Shown piece by piece: positions 36,467 through 46,870 of a stretch of DNA of 64,000 nt. The translations under genes were made by a program, and so were the position numbers. Position 1 is the first letter of the stretch. The number at the start of each line of letters is the position of its first letter. Source of the stretch: Variovorax sp. MHTC-1 (GTDB lineage: Bacteria; Pseudomonadota; Gammaproteobacteria; Burkholderiales; Burkholderiaceae_C); the NCBI RefSeq assembly GCF_003984645.1, contig NZ_RWKI01000005.1, forward strand, positions 248,001 to 312,000, written 5' to 3'. The notes under the pieces were generated by a model. The model was given only the letters and a program-made list of their open reading frames with translations. It had not been told where the DNA came from and searched no databases.

Positions 36467-37755
36467 GCACGTCCGCTGCAGCCACGCCCAACAAGACCAG
36501 CCGCTTCGCCGGCTGGTTCGGCCGCGCCAGGAGCGGCATCGACGCGCTGCCCATGCACCTGCCGGTGCGCCTCGGCAATGCCGGCATGACCCAGACCAAG
36601 GCGGCGCCGGTGCGCGTGCTGGGCTTCGACCAGGCGCTGGTCTGGGTCACGGTCGCCTTGCTGGCCTGGGGCCTCGTGATGGTCTATTCGGCCTCCATTG
36701 CGTTGCCGGACAACCCGCGCTTCGCGCGCCAGGGTTACGGCCCCGCCTTCTTCCTCACGCGCCACGCGGCCTCGGTGGCGATTGCCTTCATCGCCGCGCT
36801 GCTGGCCTTCCAGATCCCGATGGCGACCTGGGAGCGCGCGGCGCCCTGGCTCTTCGTGGCCTCGCTGCTGCTGCTCGTCGCGGTGCTGATTCCGCACATC
36901 GGCATCAGCGTCAACGGCGCGCGCCGCTGGCTGCCGATGGGCTTCATGCGCTTCCAGCCTTCGGAACTGGCCAAGCTCGCGATGATCCTCTACGCCGCCA
37001 GCTACATGGTGCGCAAGATGGAGATCAAGGAACGCTTCTTCCGCGCCGTGCTGCCGATGGGCATCGCGGTGGTGGTGGTCGGCATGCTGGTAATGGCGGA
37101 GCCCGACATGGGCGCCTTCATGGTGATCGCGGTGATCGCGATGGGCATCCTGTTCCTCGGCGGCGTCAATGCGCGCATGTTCTTCGTGATCGCCGCGCTG
37201 GTGGTCGTCGCCTTCGGCGCCATCGTGGCCACCAGCCCGTGGCGGCGCGAGCGCATCTTCGCCTATCTCGATCCGTGGAGCGAAGAGCACGCGCTGGGCA
37301 AGGGCTACCAGCTGTCGCACTCGCTGATCGCGATCGGCCGCGGCGAGATCTTCGGCGTCGGCCTGGGCGGCAGCGTCGAGAAGCTGCACTGGCTGCCCGA
37401 GGCGCACACCGACTTCCTGCTCGCGGTGATCGGCGAGGAGTTCGGCCTGGTCGGCGTGCTGCTGGCGATCGGGCTCTTCCTCTGGCTCACGCGCCGCATC
37501 ATGCACATCGGCCGCCAGGCGATCGCGCTCGACCGCGTGTTCTCCGGCCTGGTGGCGCAGGGCGTCGGCATCTGGATCGGCTTCCAGGCCTTCATCAACA
37601 TGGGCGTGAACCTGGGCGCGCTGCCGACCAAGGGACTGACCTTGCCGCTGATGAGCTTCGGCGGCTCGGCCATCCTGATGAACGTGGTGGCGCTCGCGAT
37701 CGTGCTGCGCATCGACTACGAGAACCGTGTGCTGATGCGGGGAGGGCGGGTATGA
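36463..37755 (+). CDS. ftsW: lipid II glycosyltransferase FtsW (septal SEDS protein)
   Basis: 430 residues, ten transmembrane helices after a charged N-terminal tail of about 45 residues. SEDS motifs: [77 protein letters not shown]. It polymerises septal glycan with FtsI. It overlaps murD and murG by ATGA. Confidence 0.95.
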   Translation: MSTSAAATPNKTSRFAGWFGRARSGIDALPMHLPVRLGNAGMTQTKAAPVRVLGFDQALVWVTVALLAWGLVMVYSASIALPDNPRFARQGYGPAFFLTRHAASVAIAFIAALLAFQIPMATWERAAPWLFVASLLLLVAVLIPHIGISVNGARRWLPMGFMRFQPSELAKLAMILYAASYMVRKMEIKERFFRAVLPMGIAVVVVGMLVMAEPDMGAFMVIAVIAMGILFLGGVNARMFFVIAALVVVAFGAIVATSPWRRERIFAYLDPWSEEHALGKGYQLSHSLIAIGRGEIFGVGLGGSVEKLHWLPEAHTDFLLAVIGEEFGLVGVLLAIGLFLWLTRRIMHIGRQAIALDRVFSGLVAQGVGIWIGFQAFINMGVNLGALPTKGLTLPLMSFGGSAILMNVVALAIVLRIDYENRVLMRGGRV

Positions 37756-38813
37756 GCCGCACCGCATTGGTCATGGCCGGCGGCACGGGCGGTCATATCT
37801 TCCCCGGCCTGGCCGTGGCCGAGGCCCTCCGCGAGCGCGGCTGGCGCGTGCACTGGCTGGGCGCGCCCGGCAGCATGGAAGAGAAGCTGGTGCCGCCGCG
37901 CGGCTTCGCTTTCGAGCCGGTGCAGTTCGGCGGCGTGCGCGGCAAGGGCCCGATCACGCTGTTCCTGCTGCCGCTGCGCCTCCTGCGCGCCTTCCTGCAA
38001 AGCATCGCCGTCGTTCGCCGCGTCAAGCCCGATGTGGTCGTCGGCCTCGGCGGCTACATCACCTTTCCCGGCGGCATGATGAGCGTGCTGCTCAACAAGC
38101 CGCTGGTGCTGCACGAACAGAACTCGGTCGCCGGGCTGGCCAACAAGGTGCTTGCCAGCGTCGCGGATCGCGTCTTCACCGCTTTCCCGAACGTGATGAA
38201 GAAGGCCCAGTGGATCGGCAACCCGCTGCGCGCGGCGTTCACCTCGCAGCCGGATCCGGCCGTGCGTTTCAACGGCCGCAGCGGTCCGCTCAAGCTGCTG
38301 GTCGTGGGCGGCAGCCTGGGCGCGAAGGCGCTCAACGCCGTGGTGCCGAAGGCGCTCGCGCGCATCGCACCCGAGCAGCGTCCGACGGTCACGCACCAGA
38401 GCGGCGCCAAGCAGATCGACGAGCTGCGCGCCAACTATGCGGCGGCCGGCGTCGAAGGCGAGCTCACGCCGTTCATCGAAGACACCGCCAGCGCCTATGC
38501 CGATGCCGACCTCATCGTCGCGCGCGCCGGTGCGAGCACCGTCACCGAAATCGCGGCCGTCGGCGCGGCTGCGCTGTTCGTGCCTTTTCCATCCGCCGTG
38601 GACGACCATCAGACCACCAATGCCCGCTTCCTGGTCGACGCGGGCGGCGGCTGGCTCGTTCAACAAACCGAACTGACTCCCGAATTGCTGGCCGATTTGC
38701 TACAGAAAACCGGGCGCTCTGCGCTCATGGAACGCGCCGTGAAGGCCAAAGCGATGCAGAAGACCGAAGCCGTCGACCTGGTTGTCCGCGCCTGCGAGGA
38801 GCTTGCCAAATGA
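37752..38813 (+). CDS. murG: UDP-N-acetylglucosamine--MurNAc-(pentapeptide) pyrophosphoryl-undecaprenol GlcNAc transferase
   Basis: 353 residues, a GT28 two-domain fold. G-loop [82 protein letters not shown]. It converts lipid I to lipid II at the inner membrane. It overlaps ftsW by ATGA. Confidence 0.96.
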   Translation: MSRTALVMAGGTGGHIFPGLAVAEALRERGWRVHWLGAPGSMEEKLVPPRGFAFEPVQFGGVRGKGPITLFLLPLRLLRAFLQSIAVVRRVKPDVVVGLGGYITFPGGMMSVLLNKPLVLHEQNSVAGLANKVLASVADRVFTAFPNVMKKAQWIGNPLRAAFTSQPDPAVRFNGRSGPLKLLVVGGSLGAKALNAVVPKALARIAPEQRPTVTHQSGAKQIDELRANYAAAGVEGELTPFIEDTASAYADADLIVARAGASTVTEIAAVGAAALFVPFPSAVDDHQTTNARFLVDAGGGWLVQQTELTPELLADLLQKTGRSALMERAVKAKAMQKTEAVDLVVRACEELAK

Positions 38814-38915
38814 GGCCCACCCCCGTTGCTTGCTCACTTCGTGTAGCCGCCTCCCCCCTCGAGGGGGCGACACCAGCGGCCCGGCAGAGCCGGTTCCGCG
38901 GTGTCTCCCGAACGG
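38814..38915 (+). repeat. palindromic repeat family B, copy 3, between murG and murC
   Basis: CACCCCCGTTGCTTGCTCACTTCG, CTCCCCCCTCGAGGGGGCG hairpin, ACACCAGCGGCCCGGCAGAG, CCGGTTCCGCGGTGTCTCCCG. It is closely related to the copy at 18391-18490; about 50 further bases with no recognised feature lead to the murC ribosome-binding site (AAGGAGG). Confidence 0.8.
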
Positions 38916-38967
38916 GCTTCGCTCTGCTCGCCGAAGGCATCAAATCGTTGGCGAAGGAGGGCTGCGC

Positions 38968-40425
38968 ATGAAGCACGCAATCCGTCATATCCACTTCGTC
39001 GGCATCGGCGGCTCGGGCATGAGCGGCATCGCCGAGGTGCTGTTCAACCTGGGCTACAGCATCACCGGCTCCGACCTGGCCGACAGCGCGACGCTCAAGC
39101 GGCTCGCCGGGCTGGGCATCGCCACCTTCGTGGGCCACGACGCGGCGAACATCGGAGGCGCCGACGCGGTCGTGACTTCCACCGCCGTGCATGCCGACAA
39201 CCCCGAGGTCGTCGCCGCGCGCGAGAAACGCATCCCGGTCGTGCCGCGCGCGCTGATGCTGGCCGAGCTGATGCGGCTCAAGCAGGGCATCGCGATCGCC
39301 GGCACGCACGGCAAGACCACGACGACCAGCCTGGTCGCGAGCGTTCTCGCGGCGGCCGGGCTCGATCCCACCTTCGTCATCGGCGGCCGGCTCAACAGCG
39401 CGGGCGCCAATGCGCAGCTCGGCAGCGGCGACTACATCGTGGTCGAGGCCGACGAGTCGGACGCCTCCTTCCTGAACCTGCTGCCGGTGATGGCGGTGGT
39501 CACGAACATCGATGCCGACCACATGGAGACATACGGGCACGATTTCGCGAGGCTCAAGAAGGCTTTCGTCGATTTCCTGCACCGCATGCCTTTCTACGGC
39601 ACGGCGATCCTCTGCACCGACGATCCCGCAGTGCGCGAGATCGTGACTGAGGTGTCCTGCCCGGTCACCAGCTACGGCTTCGGCGAGGACGCCCAGGTGC
39701 GCGCGGTCAACGTGCGAGCGGTCGGCGCGCAGATGCACTTCACCGCGCAGCGGCGCAACGGCGTCACGCTGCCGGACCTGGACATCGTGCTGAACCTGCC
39801 CGGCGAGCACAACGTGCGCAATGCGCTCGCGGTGATCGCGGTCGCGGTCGAGCTCAACGTGCCCGACGAGGCGGTGAAGCGAGGCCTGGCCGACTTCAAG
39901 GGCGTGGGCCGGCGCTTCCAGCGCTATGGCGATGTCAAGCTGCCGCGCGCGCACGGGCCCGGCAGCTTCACGCTGATCGACGACTACGGCCACCATCCGG
40001 TAGAGATGGCGGCCACCATCGCGGCCGCTCGCGGCGCCTTCCCGGGGCGGCGCCTGGTGCTGGCTTTCCAGCCGCACCGCTTCACCCGCACGCGCGATTG
40101 CTTCGAGGATTTCATCAAGGTCATCGGTGCGGCCGACGCGGTGCTGCTGAGCGAGGTCTATGCGGCCGGCGAAGCGCCGATCGTGGCCGCCGACGGCCGC
40201 TCGCTGACACGCGCCCTGCGCGTGGCTGGCAAGGTGGAGCCGGTGTTCGTCGACGAGATCGCAGCGATGCCGCAGGCGATCCTCGACAACGCGCACGAGG
40301 GCGACGTGGTGATCTGCATGGGTGCGGGCTCGATCGGCGCCGTGCCCGCCAAGGTGGTCGAGCTCGGCGGCGCGGCCTCTTCCAAGAAATCGGAGCGCTT
40401 CACGCGCGAAGGGAGGGCACTGTGA
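38968..40425 (+). CDS. murC: UDP-N-acetylmuramate--L-alanine ligase
   Basis: 485 residues with AAGGAGG upstream. N-terminal [20 protein letters not shown] site [65 protein letters not shown]. It starts stem-peptide assembly by adding L-Ala. It overlaps ddl. Confidence 0.96.
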   Translation: MKHAIRHIHFVGIGGSGMSGIAEVLFNLGYSITGSDLADSATLKRLAGLGIATFVGHDAANIGGADAVVTSTAVHADNPEVVAAREKRIPVVPRALMLAELMRLKQGIAIAGTHGKTTTTSLVASVLAAAGLDPTFVIGGRLNSAGANAQLGSGDYIVVEADESDASFLNLLPVMAVVTNIDADHMETYGHDFARLKKAFVDFLHRMPFYGTAILCTDDPAVREIVTEVSCPVTSYGFGEDAQVRAVNVRAVGAQMHFTAQRRNGVTLPDLDIVLNLPGEHNVRNALAVIAVAVELNVPDEAVKRGLADFKGVGRRFQRYGDVKLPRAHGPGSFTLIDDYGHHPVEMAATIAAARGAFPGRRLVLAFQPHRFTRTRDCFEDFIKVIGAADAVLLSEVYAAGEAPIVAADGRSLTRALRVAGKVEPVFVDEIAAMPQAILDNAHEGDVVICMGAGSIGAVPAKVVELGGAASSKKSERFTREGRAL

Positions 40426-41381
40426 ACCCGCAAGACTTCGGCAAGGTGGCCGTGCTCTATGGTGGCACGTCGGCCGAACGTGAAATTTCCATCATGTCGG
40501 GCACCGGTGTGCTCGAGGCGCTGCGCTCGCGCGGCGTCGACGCCCATGCCTTCGACCCGGCCGAGCGCGAGCTGGTCGAGCTCAAGCACGAAGGCTTCGC
40601 GCGCTGCTTCGTCGTCCTGCATGGCCGACATGGCGAGGACGGCACGGTGCAGGGCGCGCTGGAACTGCTGGGCATTCCCTACACCGGCTCCGGCGTCATG
40701 GCCTCGAGCGTGGCGATGGACAAGGTCATGACCAAACGCATCTGGCAGGCCGACGGTCTGCCGACGCCGCGCTACGTGCGTCTTGCCTTCGACCAGCAGA
40801 GCCGCGAGCAGGTGATGGCCGTGCCCGACGTGCTGGGCCTGCCGCTGATCGTGAAGCCGCCGCGCGAGGGCTCCTCGATCGGCGTGACCAAGGTCGAGGG
40901 TTACTCGCAGATGCAGGACGCGGTGACGCTGGCGGTCGGCTACGACACCGACGTGCTCTGCGAGGAGTTCATCGAAGGCGAGGAAGTCACCTGCGCCGTG
41001 CTCGGCGGCGGCCTTGGCGCCGAGGCGCTGCCGGTGGTGCGCATCGCCGCGCCCGAGGGCGCCTACGACTACCAGAACAAGTACTTCACCGACGACGTGA
41101 AGTACCACTGCCCGAGCGGCCTGCCCGACGCGGAAGAGCAGGAGATCCGGCGCATCACGCTGGCGGCCTACCACCAGCTCGGCTGCCGCGGCTGGGGCCG
41201 CGCCGACCTGATGATCCGCGCCAGCGACCGCAAGCCCTTCCTGCTCGAGATGAACACCTCGCCCGGCATGACCACCCATTCGCTGGTGCCCATGTCGGCA
41301 CGCGCGGCCGGCATCTCCTACGAAGACCTGTGCCTGCGCGTGCTGGCATCGGCCACCCTCGACTCGAAAGCGGAGATGTGA
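40422..41381 (+). CDS. ddl: D-alanine--D-alanine ligase
   Basis: 319 residues from a GTG overlapping the murC stop (GTGA) with GGGAGG upstream. ATP-grasp: [61 protein letters not shown]. It makes the D-Ala-D-Ala dipeptide used by MurF. Confidence 0.96.
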   Translation: MNPQDFGKVAVLYGGTSAEREISIMSGTGVLEALRSRGVDAHAFDPAERELVELKHEGFARCFVVLHGRHGEDGTVQGALELLGIPYTGSGVMASSVAMDKVMTKRIWQADGLPTPRYVRLAFDQQSREQVMAVPDVLGLPLIVKPPREGSSIGVTKVEGYSQMQDAVTLAVGYDTDVLCEEFIEGEEVTCAVLGGGLGAEALPVVRIAAPEGAYDYQNKYFTDDVKYHCPSGLPDAEEQEIRRITLAAYHQLGCRGWGRADLMIRASDRKPFLLEMNTSPGMTTHSLVPMSARAAGISYEDLCLRVLASATLDSKAEM

Positions 41382-41394
41382 TGAGCACTGCACG

Positions 41395-41467
41395 GCCGCC
41401 CGAAAGTGCTCGCCCCCTCGCTTGCGAGGGGGGTGGCGGAGCCGCGCTGCGGCGCAGCCTGGGGGAG
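41395..41467 (-). repeat. palindromic repeat family A between ddl and ftsQ
   Basis: CGGCCGCCCGAAAGTGCTCG, CCCCCTCGCTTGCGAGGGGGG (9-bp GC-rich hairpin CCCCCTCGC/GCGAGGGGG), TGGCGGAGCCGCGCTGCGGC, GCAGCCTGGGGG. Confidence 0.75.
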
Positions 41468-41473
41468 ATCTGA

Positions 41474-42256
41474 ATGGCCTCCAGCATTCCCGTGCCCTTC
41501 GACGTCAAGCTCATGAACGTGACCGCGACCCTGGTGTACGCGTTGTTCGCGCTCGTGCTGCTGGCGGCGGGCGCATGGTGGGTGCTGCGCCAACCCTTCT
41601 TCCCGCTGGCCGGCATCAAGGTCGACGGCGAGGTCACGCACAACAACGCGGTCACGCTGCGCGCCAACGTGGCGCCGCAGCTGGCCGGCAATTTCTTCAC
41701 GGTCGACCTGGCGCGGGCTCGCGCCGCCTTCGAGACCGTGCCCTGGGTGCGCAAGGCGGTGGTGCGGCGCGAGTTCCCGAACAAGCTGCGCGCCACGCTC
41801 ACGGAGCATGTGCCGGTGGCGCATTGGGGCGACGAGGCGCAATCGCGCCTCATCAATGGCTTCGGCGAAGTGTTCGAGGCCAACGTGGCCGAGGTCGACG
41901 ACAGCCTGCCGCGGTTGGACGGCCCGACCCAGCAGGCCGGCCAGGTGCTGGGCATGTACCGCGTGCTGCAGCCGCTGTTTGCGCCCTACGAGCTGTCGCT
42001 CGAGGCGCTGACGCTGTCGAGACGCGGCAGCTGGCGGGCGGTGCTGGACACCGGCGCCGCGATCGAGCTCGGCCGCGGGCAGAGCGAGGAAGTGGCGGCG
42101 CGCACTCAGCGCTTTCTGGTTACGGTGGCGCCGGTCGCACGGCAGTACGGGCGCACCCTCGCTTCGGTCGAAGGTGCCGACCTGCGGCACAACGAGGGCT
42201 ACGCGCTGCGCTTGCGTGGTGTCACCACGGTCGTCACCGACCCCAAGAAGAAATAG
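41474..42256 (+). CDS. ftsQ: cell division protein FtsQ (DivIB)
   Basis: 260 residues. A short cytoplasmic tail, one transmembrane helix (TLVYALFALVLLAAGAWWVL), a POTRA domain (FFPLAGIKVDGEVTHNNAVTLRANVAP) and a beta domain (VRKAVVRREFPNKLRATLTEH). It recruits FtsBL to the divisome. It is followed after 16 bases by ftsA. Confidence 0.93.
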   Translation: MASSIPVPFDVKLMNVTATLVYALFALVLLAAGAWWVLRQPFFPLAGIKVDGEVTHNNAVTLRANVAPQLAGNFFTVDLARARAAFETVPWVRKAVVRREFPNKLRATLTEHVPVAHWGDEAQSRLINGFGEVFEANVAEVDDSLPRLDGPTQQAGQVLGMYRVLQPLFAPYELSLEALTLSRRGSWRAVLDTGAAIELGRGQSEEVAARTQRFLVTVAPVARQYGRTLASVEGADLRHNEGYALRLRGVTTVVTDPKKK

Positions 42257-42272
42257 GAACTGAGGAAACTTC

Positions 42273-43502
42273 ATGTCCAAGGAATACAAAGACCTGGTCG
42301 TCGGACTCGACATCGGCACCGCCAAGGTGATGGCGGTGGTGGCCGAGGTGCTGTCCAACGGCGAGCTCAAGCTGGCCGGGCTCGGCATCGCGCCGAGCAA
42401 CGGGCTCAAGCGCGGCGTGGTGGTGAACATCGACGCCACCGTGCAAAGCATCCAGCAGGCGCTCAAGGAAGCCGAGCTGATGGCCGACTGCAAGATCAGC
42501 CGCGTCTACACCGGCATCACCGGCAGCCACATCCGCGGCATCAACTCGAGCGGCATGGTCGCGGTCAAGGACAAGGAAGTCACGCAGGCAGACGTGGCCC
42601 GCGTGGTAGAGACAGCGCGCGCGATCAACATCTCGAGCGACCAGCGCCTGCTCCTGGTGGAGCCGCAGGAGTTCGTGATCGACGGCCAGGACGTGAAGGA
42701 GCCGATCGGCATGAGCGGCATGCGCCTCGAAGCCAAGGTGCACATCGTCACCGGCGCCCAGAGCGCGGCCGAGAACATCATCAAGTGCGTGCGCCGCTGC
42801 GGACTGGAGGTCGACCAGCTGATGCTGAATCCGCTGGCCTCCAGCCAGGCGGTGCTGACCGAGGACGAGCGCGAGCTCGGCGTGGTGCTGGTCGATATCG
42901 GCGCCGGCACCACCGACGTCGCGATCTTCACCAACGGCGCGATCCGCCATACGGCGGTGATCCCGATCGCCGGCGACCTGATCACGAGCGACATCGCGAT
43001 GGCGCTGCGCACGCCGACCAAGGACGCCGAGGACATCAAGGTCGAGAACGGCTACGCCAAGCAGCTGCTGGCCGATCCGGACACGCAGGTCGAGGTGCCC
43101 GGCCTCGGCGATCGCGGGCCGCGCATGCTGAGCAAGCAGGCGCTGGCCGGCGTGATCGAGCCGCGGGTGGAAGAGATCTTCTCGCTGGTACAGCAGGTGG
43201 TGCGCGAATCGGGCTACGAAGAGGTGCTCTCCTCGGGCGTGGTGCTGACCGGCGGCAGCGCCGTGATGCCCGGCATGGTCGAGCTCGGCGAAGACATCTT
43301 CCTGAAGCCGGTGCGGCGCGGCATCCCGAAGTATTCGAGTGCGCTGTCCGACATGGTCGCGCAGCCGCGCGCAGCGACCGTCATGGGCCTGCTCGAAGAG
43401 GCGCGCTATGCGCGGCTGCGCGGCTTCAAGGTGGCGCAGAAGAACGGCTCCGTCAAGACGGCCTTCGGACGCTTCAAGGACTTCATCGTGGGGAACTTCT
43501 GA
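42273..43502 (+). CDS. ftsA: cell division protein FtsA (actin-like)
   Basis: 409 residues with GAGGAAA upstream. Actin-fold nucleotide motifs VGLDIGTAKVMAVV, VLVDIGAGTTDVAIF, GVVLTGGSAVMPGM. The C-terminus ends in an amphipathic membrane-targeting segment (TAFGRFKDFIVGNF). It tethers FtsZ to the membrane. Confidence 0.96.
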   Translation: MSKEYKDLVVGLDIGTAKVMAVVAEVLSNGELKLAGLGIAPSNGLKRGVVVNIDATVQSIQQALKEAELMADCKISRVYTGITGSHIRGINSSGMVAVKDKEVTQADVARVVETARAINISSDQRLLLVEPQEFVIDGQDVKEPIGMSGMRLEAKVHIVTGAQSAAENIIKCVRRCGLEVDQLMLNPLASSQAVLTEDERELGVVLVDIGAGTTDVAIFTNGAIRHTAVIPIAGDLITSDIAMALRTPTKDAEDIKVENGYAKQLLADPDTQVEVPGLGDRGPRMLSKQALAGVIEPRVEEIFSLVQQVVRESGYEEVLSSGVVLTGGSAVMPGMVELGEDIFLKPVRRGIPKYSSALSDMVAQPRAATVMGLLEEARYARLRGFKVAQKNGSVKTAFGRFKDFIVGNF

Positions 43503-43661
43503 TCATGAACGCCACACCACTCTGGCTTGCGCGCGGAAGTCCACCTCGGCATTTCAACGAGCGATGGCGACGAACCGGCCCACCGCTCGACCGCTGCTGA
43601 CGGTTCCCATAAAAAAATCCATTCATACACACGGCAACTGCAAATATTCAAGGAGTCAGAA
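43503..43661 (+). other. ftsA-ftsZ spacer
   Basis: 159 bases without a supported gene. The last 60 bases are AT-rich (A7 run at about 43612) and end with the ftsZ ribosome-binding site AAGGAGTC (43650). An extra ftsZ promoter is likely here by analogy, but no clear -35/-10 pair was found. Confidence 0.35.
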
Positions 43662-44870
43662 ATGGCCATCGAAATGATCGAAATCGAAGAGTTCAACCAA
43701 GGCACGCAGATCAAGGTGATCGGCGTCGGCGGCGGCGGCGGCAATGCGGTCGCCCACATGATGGAGCGCGGCGTGCAGGGCGTTCAGTTCGTCTGCGCCA
43801 ACACCGATGCGCAGGCGCTCTCGCGCAGCAACGCGCACAAGACCATCCAGCTGGGCACCAACGGCCTGGGCGCCGGCAGCAAGCCCGAGAAGGGACGCGA
43901 CGCCGCCGAGGCCGCGATCGACGACATCCGCGAAGCCATCGCCGGCGCGCACATGCTGTTCATTACGGCCGGCATGGGCGGCGGCACCGGCACCGGCGCA
44001 GCGCCGGTGATCGCGCGCGTGGCCAAGGAGATGGGCATTCTCACGGTCGGGGTGGTGACGAAGCCCTTCGACTGGGAAGGCGGCCGCCGCATGACCAACG
44101 CCGATGCCGGCCTGGCCGAGCTCGAGGCGAATGTCGATTCGCTGATCGTGGTGCTGAACGAGAAGCTGCTCGACGTGCTGGGCGAGGACGTCACGCAGGA
44201 CGAGGCCTTCGCGCATGCCAACGACGTGCTGAAGAACGCGGTCGGCGGCATCTCGGAAATCATCAACGAGTACGGCGGCGTGAACGTCGACTTCGAGGAC
44301 GTGCGCACCGTGATGGGCGAGCCGGGCAAGGCCATGATGGGCACCGCCGCGGCCGCCGGCCCGGACCGCGCGCGCATCGCCGCCGAACAGGCCGTGGCCT
44401 GCCCGCTGCTCGAAGGCATCGACCTCTCGGGCGCCAAGGGCGTGCTGGTGCTGGTGACGGCGTCGAAGTCCTCGCTCAAGCTCTCCGAATCGAAGCTCGC
44501 GATGAACACCATCCGCGCCTACGCTTCGCCGGACGCGCATGTGATCTACGGCGCCGCCTACGACGACAACCTGGGCGACGAGATGCGCGTGACCGTGGTC
44601 GCGACCGGCCTGTCGCGCGCGGATGCGCGCCGCCAGGCGCCGACGCTGGAAGTGATCCGCACCGGCACCGACAACATCCCGTTCAATGTGCCGACGCTCG
44701 GCGGCGCGGGCCACGGGCATGCGAGCGGCCAGCCCAACTACGACGGCATGGCGGTTCCCAGCGTGTGGCGCACCAACCGTACGATGGCCGCGGCCAAGGT
44801 GGATGCGCTGTCGTCTGGCGGGATGGACGACTTCGAAATCCCGGCCTTCCTGCGCCGCCAGGCGGATTGA
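43662..44870 (+). CDS. ftsZ: cell division protein FtsZ
   Basis: 402 residues; the ATG at 43662 has AAGGAGTC upstream, and an in-frame ATG 135 bases earlier is not family-like. GTPase motifs [15 protein letters not shown], tubulin signature [13 protein letters not shown] (about residue 106), and [11 protein letters not shown]7 region. Conserved C-terminal peptide [12 protein letters not shown] binds FtsA. It forms the Z ring. Confidence 0.97.
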   Translation: MAIEMIEIEEFNQGTQIKVIGVGGGGGNAVAHMMERGVQGVQFVCANTDAQALSRSNAHKTIQLGTNGLGAGSKPEKGRDAAEAAIDDIREAIAGAHMLFITAGMGGGTGTGAAPVIARVAKEMGILTVGVVTKPFDWEGGRRMTNADAGLAELEANVDSLIVVLNEKLLDVLGEDVTQDEAFAHANDVLKNAVGGISEIINEYGGVNVDFEDVRTVMGEPGKAMMGTAAAAGPDRARIAAEQAVACPLLEGIDLSGAKGVLVLVTASKSSLKLSESKLAMNTIRAYASPDAHVIYGAAYDDNLGDEMRVTVVATGLSRADARRQAPTLEVIRTGTDNIPFNVPTLGGAGHGHASGQPNYDGMAVPSVWRTNRTMAAAKVDALSSGGMDDFEIPAFLRRQAD

Positions 44871-44984
44871 TGGTGCGCAAAGCTACTGCGCGGCCCGATC
44901 TTGCGACTGCGGTGCTCGCCGTACCTGGGTACGGCTGCGCTCCTCCTCGCAACCTCGGGCCGCTCGCTACGCTTTTCGCACCAT
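44870..44984. repeat. long imperfect inverted repeat overlapping the ftsZ stop codon
   Basis: The outer arms ATGGTGCGCAAAG and CTTTTCGCACCAT, a middle CGGCCCGA/TCGGGCCG pair with TTGCGA/TCGCAA, and the core GCCGTACC-TG-GGTACGGC (44918-44935) form one large hairpin of about 115 bases with bulges. It starts at the last base of the ftsZ stop. It may terminate or stabilise the ftsZ mRNA, or be a mobile palindrome. Confidence 0.7.
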
Positions 44985-45024
44985 CGATCGAGTCTGCCCA
45001 AAAATGACAGCTATTGCAGACATA

Positions 45025-45054
45025 GCGAGGCGCACGGCACGCCGGGCGCCTCGC
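45025..45054 (+). other. 9-bp stem-loop upstream of lpxC
   Basis: GCGAGGCGC (45025-45033) and GCGCCTCGC (45046-45054) form a perfect 9-bp stem with a 12-base loop, followed by CCTCCT and then the lpxC -10, with no T-tract. It may be a terminator for upstream transcription or an operator-like dyad between -35 and -10 positions. Confidence 0.45.
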
Positions 45055-45059
45055 CCTCC

Positions 45060-45065
45060 TAAAAT
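45060..45065 (+). promoter_or_regulatory. -10 TAAAAT seven bases before the lpxC start
   Basis: TAAAAT, seven bases, then GTG at 45073. There is no ribosome-binding site, so a leaderless lpxC transcript is predicted. Confidence 0.5.
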
Positions 45066-45072
45066 CGCTGCC

Positions 45073-45996
45073 GTGCTCCAACAACGTACCCTCAAATCCA
45101 TCACCCGCGCCGTCGGCGTGGGGCTGCACAGCGGGCAGCGCGTGGAACTCACGCTCAGGCCGGCGCCCATCGATGCCGGCATCGTGTTCCGCCGTGTCGA
45201 TCTGCCGGAGCCGGTCGAGATCGCGATGACGGCCGAGGCCGTGACCGACACGCGGCTCGCATCCACCGTGTCGTCCAAGGGCGCCAAGGTCCAGACCGTC
45301 GAGCACCTGATGTCGGCCTGCGCCGGCCTGGGCATCGACAACCTCCTGATCGACATCACGGCCGACGAGGTGCCGATCCTCGATGGTTCGGCATCGTCCT
45401 TCGTGTTCCTGCTGCAAAGCGCGGGCATCGAACTGCAGAAGGCGCCGCGCCGCTTCATCCGCGTCACCCGACCGGTCGAGGTGCGCGAGGGCGAGGGAGC
45501 CGAGACCAAGTGGGCGCGGCTTTCGCCGTACCACGGCTACAAGCTCAGCTTCGAGATCGACTTCGATCACCGCGTGGTCAATTCGACCGGGCAACGCGTC
45601 GAGTTCGACCTGGGCTCGGGCTCGTACAGCCGCGACATCGCGCGCGCGCGCACCTTCGGCTTTACCAAGGAGGTCGAATACATGCGCTCCAAGGGCCTGG
45701 CGCTCGGCGGCGGGCTAGACAACGCGATCGTGATGGACGACACCAAGGTGCTCAATGCGGGCGGCCTGCGCTACGACGACGAGTTCGTCAAGCACAAGAT
45801 CCTCGACGCCATGGGCGACCTCTACGTCATCGGCCGGCCGCTGCTCGCGGCCTACAGCGCCTTCCGTTCGGGCCATGCGCTCAACAACAAGCTGCTGCGC
45901 GAACTGCTCGCGCACGAGGACGCCTACGAGATCGTCACTTTCGACGACCAGAGCCACGCGCCGGCCGGCTTCGCCGAAGTCGCCCGCGCCTGGTAG
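45073..45996 (+). CDS. lpxC: UDP-3-O-acyl-N-acetylglucosamine deacetylase
   Basis: 307 residues from a GTG giving [20 protein letters not shown], the family N-terminus. Zn ligands: [12 protein letters not shown] histidine and [11 protein letters not shown] His/Asp; catalytic EVPILDGSA region and C-terminal [13 protein letters not shown]. Committed step of lipid A synthesis. It follows the dcw cluster in this lineage as in many proteobacteria. Confidence 0.96.
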   Translation: MLQQRTLKSITRAVGVGLHSGQRVELTLRPAPIDAGIVFRRVDLPEPVEIAMTAEAVTDTRLASTVSSKGAKVQTVEHLMSACAGLGIDNLLIDITADEVPILDGSASSFVFLLQSAGIELQKAPRRFIRVTRPVEVREGEGAETKWARLSPYHGYKLSFEIDFDHRVVNSTGQRVEFDLGSGSYSRDIARARTFGFTKEVEYMRSKGLALGGGLDNAIVMDDTKVLNAGGLRYDDEFVKHKILDAMGDLYVIGRPLLAAYSAFRSGHALNNKLLRELLAHEDAYEIVTFDDQSHAPAGFAEVARAW

Positions 45997-46014
45997 CCCC
46001 GAGCGCCCGAACCG

Positions 46015-46191
46015 ATGCTGTTGTTCCGCTGGGCCATCCTGCTGCTCCTGCTGGTAGCCGGCGTCTCCTTCGCCTTCTATGCCGCCACCGGCCAGCCCAA
46101 GTACAAGCACTTCGGGTGGATCGTGCTCAAGTGGACGCTGCTGGCGGCCTTCGGGTTCTTTGCGGTGCTGATCGCCGAGCGCGTGGTTTGA
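46015..46191 (+). CDS. small two-helix membrane protein of unknown function
   Basis: 58 residues, starting with MLLFRWAILLLLLVAGVSFA and containing a second hydrophobic helix (LLAAFGFFAVLIAERVV), with GQPKYKHFGWIVLKW between them. The ATG is 18 bases after lpxC. Codon use and the hairpin-like two-TM design look genuine. Function unknown; a co-transcribed lpxC neighbour. Confidence 0.65.
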   Translation: MLLFRWAILLLLLVAGVSFAFYAATGQPKYKHFGWIVLKWTLLAAFGFFAVLIAERVV

Positions 46192-46232
46192 CTCCCGCCG
46201 CCTTGGGGCGGCCCGCCGACGGCCGACGACGG
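46192..46232. repeat. fragment of palindromic repeat family A between convergent genes
   Basis: CCGCCTTGGGGCGGCCCGCC matches the CTTGGGGCGGCCCGGCG end of family A; followed by GACGGCCGACGACGGCC. Probably a remnant that fills the gap between the small ORF and ruvC. Confidence 0.45.
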
Positions 46233-46233
46233 C

Positions 46234-46782
46234 CTAGCGCGTCCGCCCCTGCCGATACATCCCGCTCGTACTGCGCGCGAGCACCGCGGCCTGGCCGAGC
46301 CGGGCCATCGAGCTGCCGACATGGGCATGCGTGATCGCGATGCCGAGCGCATCGGCCGCGTCGCTGCCGGGTAAGCCGGGAAGATGCAGCAGGCGCTTGA
46401 CCATCTCCTGCACCTGCGCCTTCGCGGCCTTGCCATGGCCCGCGACGGCCTGCTTCATCTGCAGCGCGGTGTACTCGGCGACCGACAAGTTGCTGGTGAC
46501 CAGCGCCGTGAGGCACGCGCCGCGCGCCTGCCCGAGCAGCAGCGTCGATTGTGGATTGACGTTGACGAACACGATCTCCACCGCCGCCGCATCGGGCTTG
46601 TAGCGCTCGACGACTTCGCCGATGCCGTCGAACAGCACCTTGAGTCGGGCCGGCAGCTCGCCCTGCGTCACGCGCTTGGTGCTGATGGTGCCGCTCGCGA
46701 CGTAGCGCAGCACATGGCCGTCCATGTCCACCACGCCGAAGCCGGTGGTCTGCAGGCCGGGGTCGATGCCGAGGATTCTCAT
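46234..46782 (-). CDS. ruvC: Holliday junction resolvase RuvC
   Basis: 182 residues from the ATG at 46782; the open frame extends 50 codons upstream through repeat DNA, but the family starts at [17 protein letters not shown]. Catalytic acids: D7 (GIDPG), the VEIVFVN glutamate, and [12 protein letters not shown] aspartates. It cleaves Holliday junctions with RuvAB. The start is embedded next to a family A repeat, and no clear ribosome-binding site is visible. Confidence 0.94.
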   Translation of the reverse strand: MRILGIDPGLQTTGFGVVDMDGHVLRYVASGTISTKRVTQGELPARLKVLFDGIGEVVERYKPDAAAVEIVFVNVNPQSTLLLGQARGACLTALVTSNLSVAEYTALQMKQAVAGHGKAAKAQVQEMVKRLLHLPGLPGSDAADALGIAITHAHVGSSMARLGQAAVLARSTSGMYRQGRTR

Positions 46783-46789
46783 GAGTCGG

Positions 46790-46869
46790 CCGCCGCCGCG
46801 CCGCCCCATGGCGGCCGAGTCTCTACCTCGGCGTGTGGCGAAGCCCACGAAGTGGCAAGCCGGGGGACT
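46790..46869 (-). repeat. palindromic repeat family A upstream of ruvC
   Basis: GCGCCGCCCCATGGCGGCCGAG, TCTCTACCTCGGCGTGTGGCG, AAGCCCACGAAGTGGCAAGCCG, GGGGA. The hairpin centre is altered compared with other copies. Confidence 0.65.
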
Positions 46870-46870
46870 G

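Noticed and set aside
43505-43600. 31-codon ORF between ftsA and ftsZ
   Set aside because: Starts next to the ftsA stop but has no ribosome-binding site of note and no recognisable feature; probably spacer.
27031-45996. dcw cluster order as unusual
   Set aside because: mraZ to ftsZ plus lpxC is the standard proteobacterial order. Only the repeats and inserts are notable.
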